Assembly: GCA_003165115.1 (NCBI GenBank)
Contig: PLSJ01000205.1
Location: 717-8,903 of the forward strand
Length of the DNA stretch: 8,187 nt
Source of the DNA: Syntrophaceae bacterium
Lineage (GTDB): Bacteria > Desulfobacterota > Syntrophorhabdia > Syntrophorhabdales > WCHB1-27
Direction: 5' to 3'
Below are positions 7,115-8,187 of the stretch, one piece after another. Below the pieces are notes generated by a model, which was not told where the DNA came from, did not search any database, and worked only from the letters and a program-made list of their open reading frames with translations. Numbering within the stretch: position 1 is the stretch's first letter; each line of letters opens with the position of its first letter. The translations under genes and the position numbers were made by a program.

Positions 7115-7135
7115 AATCCGTTATCCATCAGGACT

Positions 7136-7154
7136 ATTGATTGGTTTAATCAAT
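7136..7154. promoter_or_regulatory. Perfect inverted repeat, candidate LysR-type operator
   Basis: ATTGATT and AATCAAT flank a 5-bp spacer (GGTTT), a perfect 7-5-7 palindrome of 19 bp. It lies 22 bp upstream of the LysR gene start and about 33 bp upstream of the -10-like element facing dsrA. LysR-type proteins commonly bind an interrupted palindrome between divergent genes, repressing themselves and activating the neighbour. Function is inferred from form and place only. Confidence 0.6.
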
Positions 7155-7186
7155 ATTTTTCATTTTTATTTATACCTTTTTTTTAT

Positions 7187-7192
7187 TATACT
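7187..7192 (+). promoter_or_regulatory. Candidate -10 element for dsrA
   Basis: TATACT matches TATAAT at 5 of 6 positions within a very AT-rich stretch (about 7141-7195). The hexamer 17 bp upstream (TTTTAT) is a poor -35, which would fit a promoter needing an activator. The upstream palindrome is placed where a LysR activator would bind. Transcription from here would leave a leader of roughly 145 nt before dsrA. Because the region is so AT-rich, a chance match is possible. Confidence 0.35.
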
Positions 7193-7226
7193 TTCAACGA
7201 CAGCACGTGAGGAGGCGGGATCGATC

Positions 7227-7343
7227 ATGTGGCCTACGGTGGCAATCCATCTACGTAATGTCAATAATAATAGAGCGCAGCTACGAAAAGTCGTAAGAGA
7301 AAACGGCCGTTGCGGTCGTGACAATCCCGCGAAGGAGGAATAG
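7227..7343 (+). CDS. Possible 38-codon leader ORF directly abutting dsrA
   Basis: ATG at 7227 opens a 38-codon frame whose TAG (7341-7343) touches the dsrA ATG with no gap. A purine-rich GGAGGCGGGA run (7211-7220) lies 6 bp upstream and could serve as ribosome binding site. The peptide begins MWPTVAIHLRN and ends in a basic and acidic tail (NPAKEE); it has no recognisable domain, signal or membrane segment. The last codons contain the dsrA Shine-Dalgarno, so ribosomes finishing here could restart on dsrA. It may be a real leader peptide, or chance, because the same frame stays open far upstream through the antisense of the LysR gene. Confidence 0.3.
   Translation: MWPTVAIHLRNVNNNRAQLRKVVRENGRCGRDNPAKEE
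7303..7319 (+). other. GC-rich hairpin in the dsrA leader
   Basis: ACGGCCG pairs with CGGTCGT around a TTG loop: 7 bp with one G-U pair, ending 12 nt before the dsrA ribosome binding site. A second, weaker hairpin (TACGA-AAAG-TCGTA, 7282-7295) lies just before it. No T-run follows, so it is not a terminator. An effect on translation or RNA stability is possible but not shown. Confidence 0.4.
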
Positions 7344-8187
7344 ATGAGTGATGAGACTCCCCTTTTGGACGAACTCGAGAAAGGACCCTGGCCGAGCTAC
7401 GTGAAGGAGATCAAGCGGGCGGCAAAAAAGAACGCGGCCGCCAAAGACCTCCTCAGAATCCAGGAACAGTCGTACGAAGACCGGGTGACTCACTGGAAAC
7501 ACGGCGGCATAGTAGGCGTCACGGGTTATGGGGCAGGGGTTATCGGCAGATATTGCGATAATCCGGAGAAGTTCCCGAACGTCTCGGCGTTCCACACCTT
7601 GCGGGTCAACCAGCCGGCGGGCTGGTTTTACACTTCGGATACGCTGAGGAAGATCTGCGACGTTTGGGAGAAGTATGGAAGCGGCATGACGAACTTCCAC
7701 GGAGCCACCGGGGATATCATCCTGCTGGGAACGACGACGGAGAACCTGCAGCCATGCTTCGACGCGCTTACCGAGGCGGGTTTCGACCTGGGGGGTTCCG
7801 GCTCGGCCCTGCGGACACCGGCGGCCTGCGTGGGCCAGGCGCGGTGCGAGTATGCGAATATCGATACCATGGCGCTGATACACGACCTTACCATGACGTA
7901 TCAGGATGAGATGCACCGGCCGCGGTGGCCGTACAAGTTCAAGATCAAGGCGTCCGGATGCCCGAATGATTGTGTGGCGGCTATAGCGAGGGCGGACTTC
8001 ACGATCATAGGCACCTGGCGGGACAGCTTGAGGATCGACCAGGAGGCCGTGAGGCGGTATGTCAACGACGGGCTCGACATCAGGTCCCTCGTCGTGAACA
8101 AGTGCCCGACCGAGGCCCTCGACTGGGATGAGAAAAGCGGTAACCTGCTCCTCAATGCGGAGGATTGCGTGCGCTGCATGCACTGCA
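7344..8187 (+). CDS. dsrA: Dissimilatory sulfite reductase alpha subunit (DsrA), C-terminus cut by window edge
   Basis: The first 281 residues of a protein of about 400-440 are present. It catalyses the six-electron reduction of sulfite with DsrB, using siroheme coupled to a [4Fe-4S] cluster, in the cytoplasm. The match to DsrA runs throughout: [13 protein letters not shown] at the start, [11 protein letters not shown] (49-59), [11 protein letters not shown] (87-97), then the siroheme/cluster cysteines C162-x5-C168 and C206-x3-C210 (SGCPNDCVA). The inserted ferredoxin domain begins with C254 and C275-x2-C278-x2-C281 at the edge. All expected cluster ligands up to the edge are present, so this looks like an active enzyme. 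Direction (reductive or oxidative) is taken as reductive from the general gene context only. GGAGG (7334-7338) lies 5 bp before the ATG. dsrB is expected just beyond the window. Confidence 0.96.
   Translation, partial: MSDETPLLDELEKGPWPSYVKEIKRAAKKNAAAKDLLRIQEQSYEDRVTHWKHGGIVGVTGYGAGVIGRYCDNPEKFPNVSAFHTLRVNQPAGWFYTSDTLRKICDVWEKYGSGMTNFHGATGDIILLGTTTENLQPCFDALTEAGFDLGGSGSALRTPAACVGQARCEYANIDTMALIHDLTMTYQDEMHRPRWPYKFKIKASGCPNDCVAAIARADFTIIGTWRDSLRIDQEAVRRYVNDGLDIRSLVVNKCPTEALDWDEKSGNLLLNAEDCVRCMHC

Noticed and set aside
7281..8183. 300-codon minus-strand open frame opposite dsrA
   Set aside because: It is antisense to an unmistakable DsrA and shows no domain pattern.
1..8187. CRISPR arrays, tRNA/rRNA genes, insertion sequences
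   Set aside because: No regularly spaced repeats, no cloverleaf or rRNA blocks, and no transposase or terminal inverted repeats were seen.

Overview
The window is GC-rich, tightly packed bacterial DNA. The combination of a dissimilatory sulfite reductase (DsrA), an electron-transfer flavoprotein (ETF)/Fix module whose alpha subunit carries a ferredoxin domain, and a TPP riboswitch points to an anaerobic sulfite- or sulfate-reducing, or syntrophic, bacterium. Desulfobacterota (former Deltaproteobacteria) is my best guess. This rests on gene content and remembered family sequences, not on a search.

Left part (1-4870, all minus strand, read right to left). A promoter candidate leads straight into a TPP (THI-box) riboswitch and then an intrinsic terminator. 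Next come a 12-TM major facilitator superfamily (MFS) transporter, a small FMN-binding split-barrel (PPOX-like) protein, and the ETF beta subunit (FixA type). The ETF alpha subunit with an N-terminal 2x[4Fe-4S] ferredoxin domain (FixB type) follows, then a FixC-type FAD dehydrogenase cut by the left edge. The longest gap between genes is 65 bp and I see no intrinsic terminator after the transporter, so one transcript under thiamine pyrophosphate control is possible. FixA, FixB and FixC would form an electron-transfer complex between acyl-CoA or NADH oxidation and ferredoxin or quinone.

Middle (4930-6216, plus strand). One protein is divergent from the riboswitch gene. It has a BPL_N / class-I glutamine-amidotransferase-like domain with apparent catalytic residues and an unrecognised C-terminal domain. 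Its function is unknown.

Right part (6230-8187). A LysR-type regulator resembling YeiE (minus strand) is divergent from dsrA (plus strand, cut by the right edge). The AT-rich 229-bp gap between them holds a perfect 7-5-7 palindrome close to the regulator start, a -10-like element, a possible 38-codon leader ORF that ends directly against the dsrA start, and two hairpins. A simple reading is that the regulator senses a sulfur oxyanion and controls both itself and the dsr genes.

Most interesting points: the TPP switch on an MFS transporter (candidate thiamine or thiamine-precursor uptake), and the YeiE-like regulator placed opposite dsrA.
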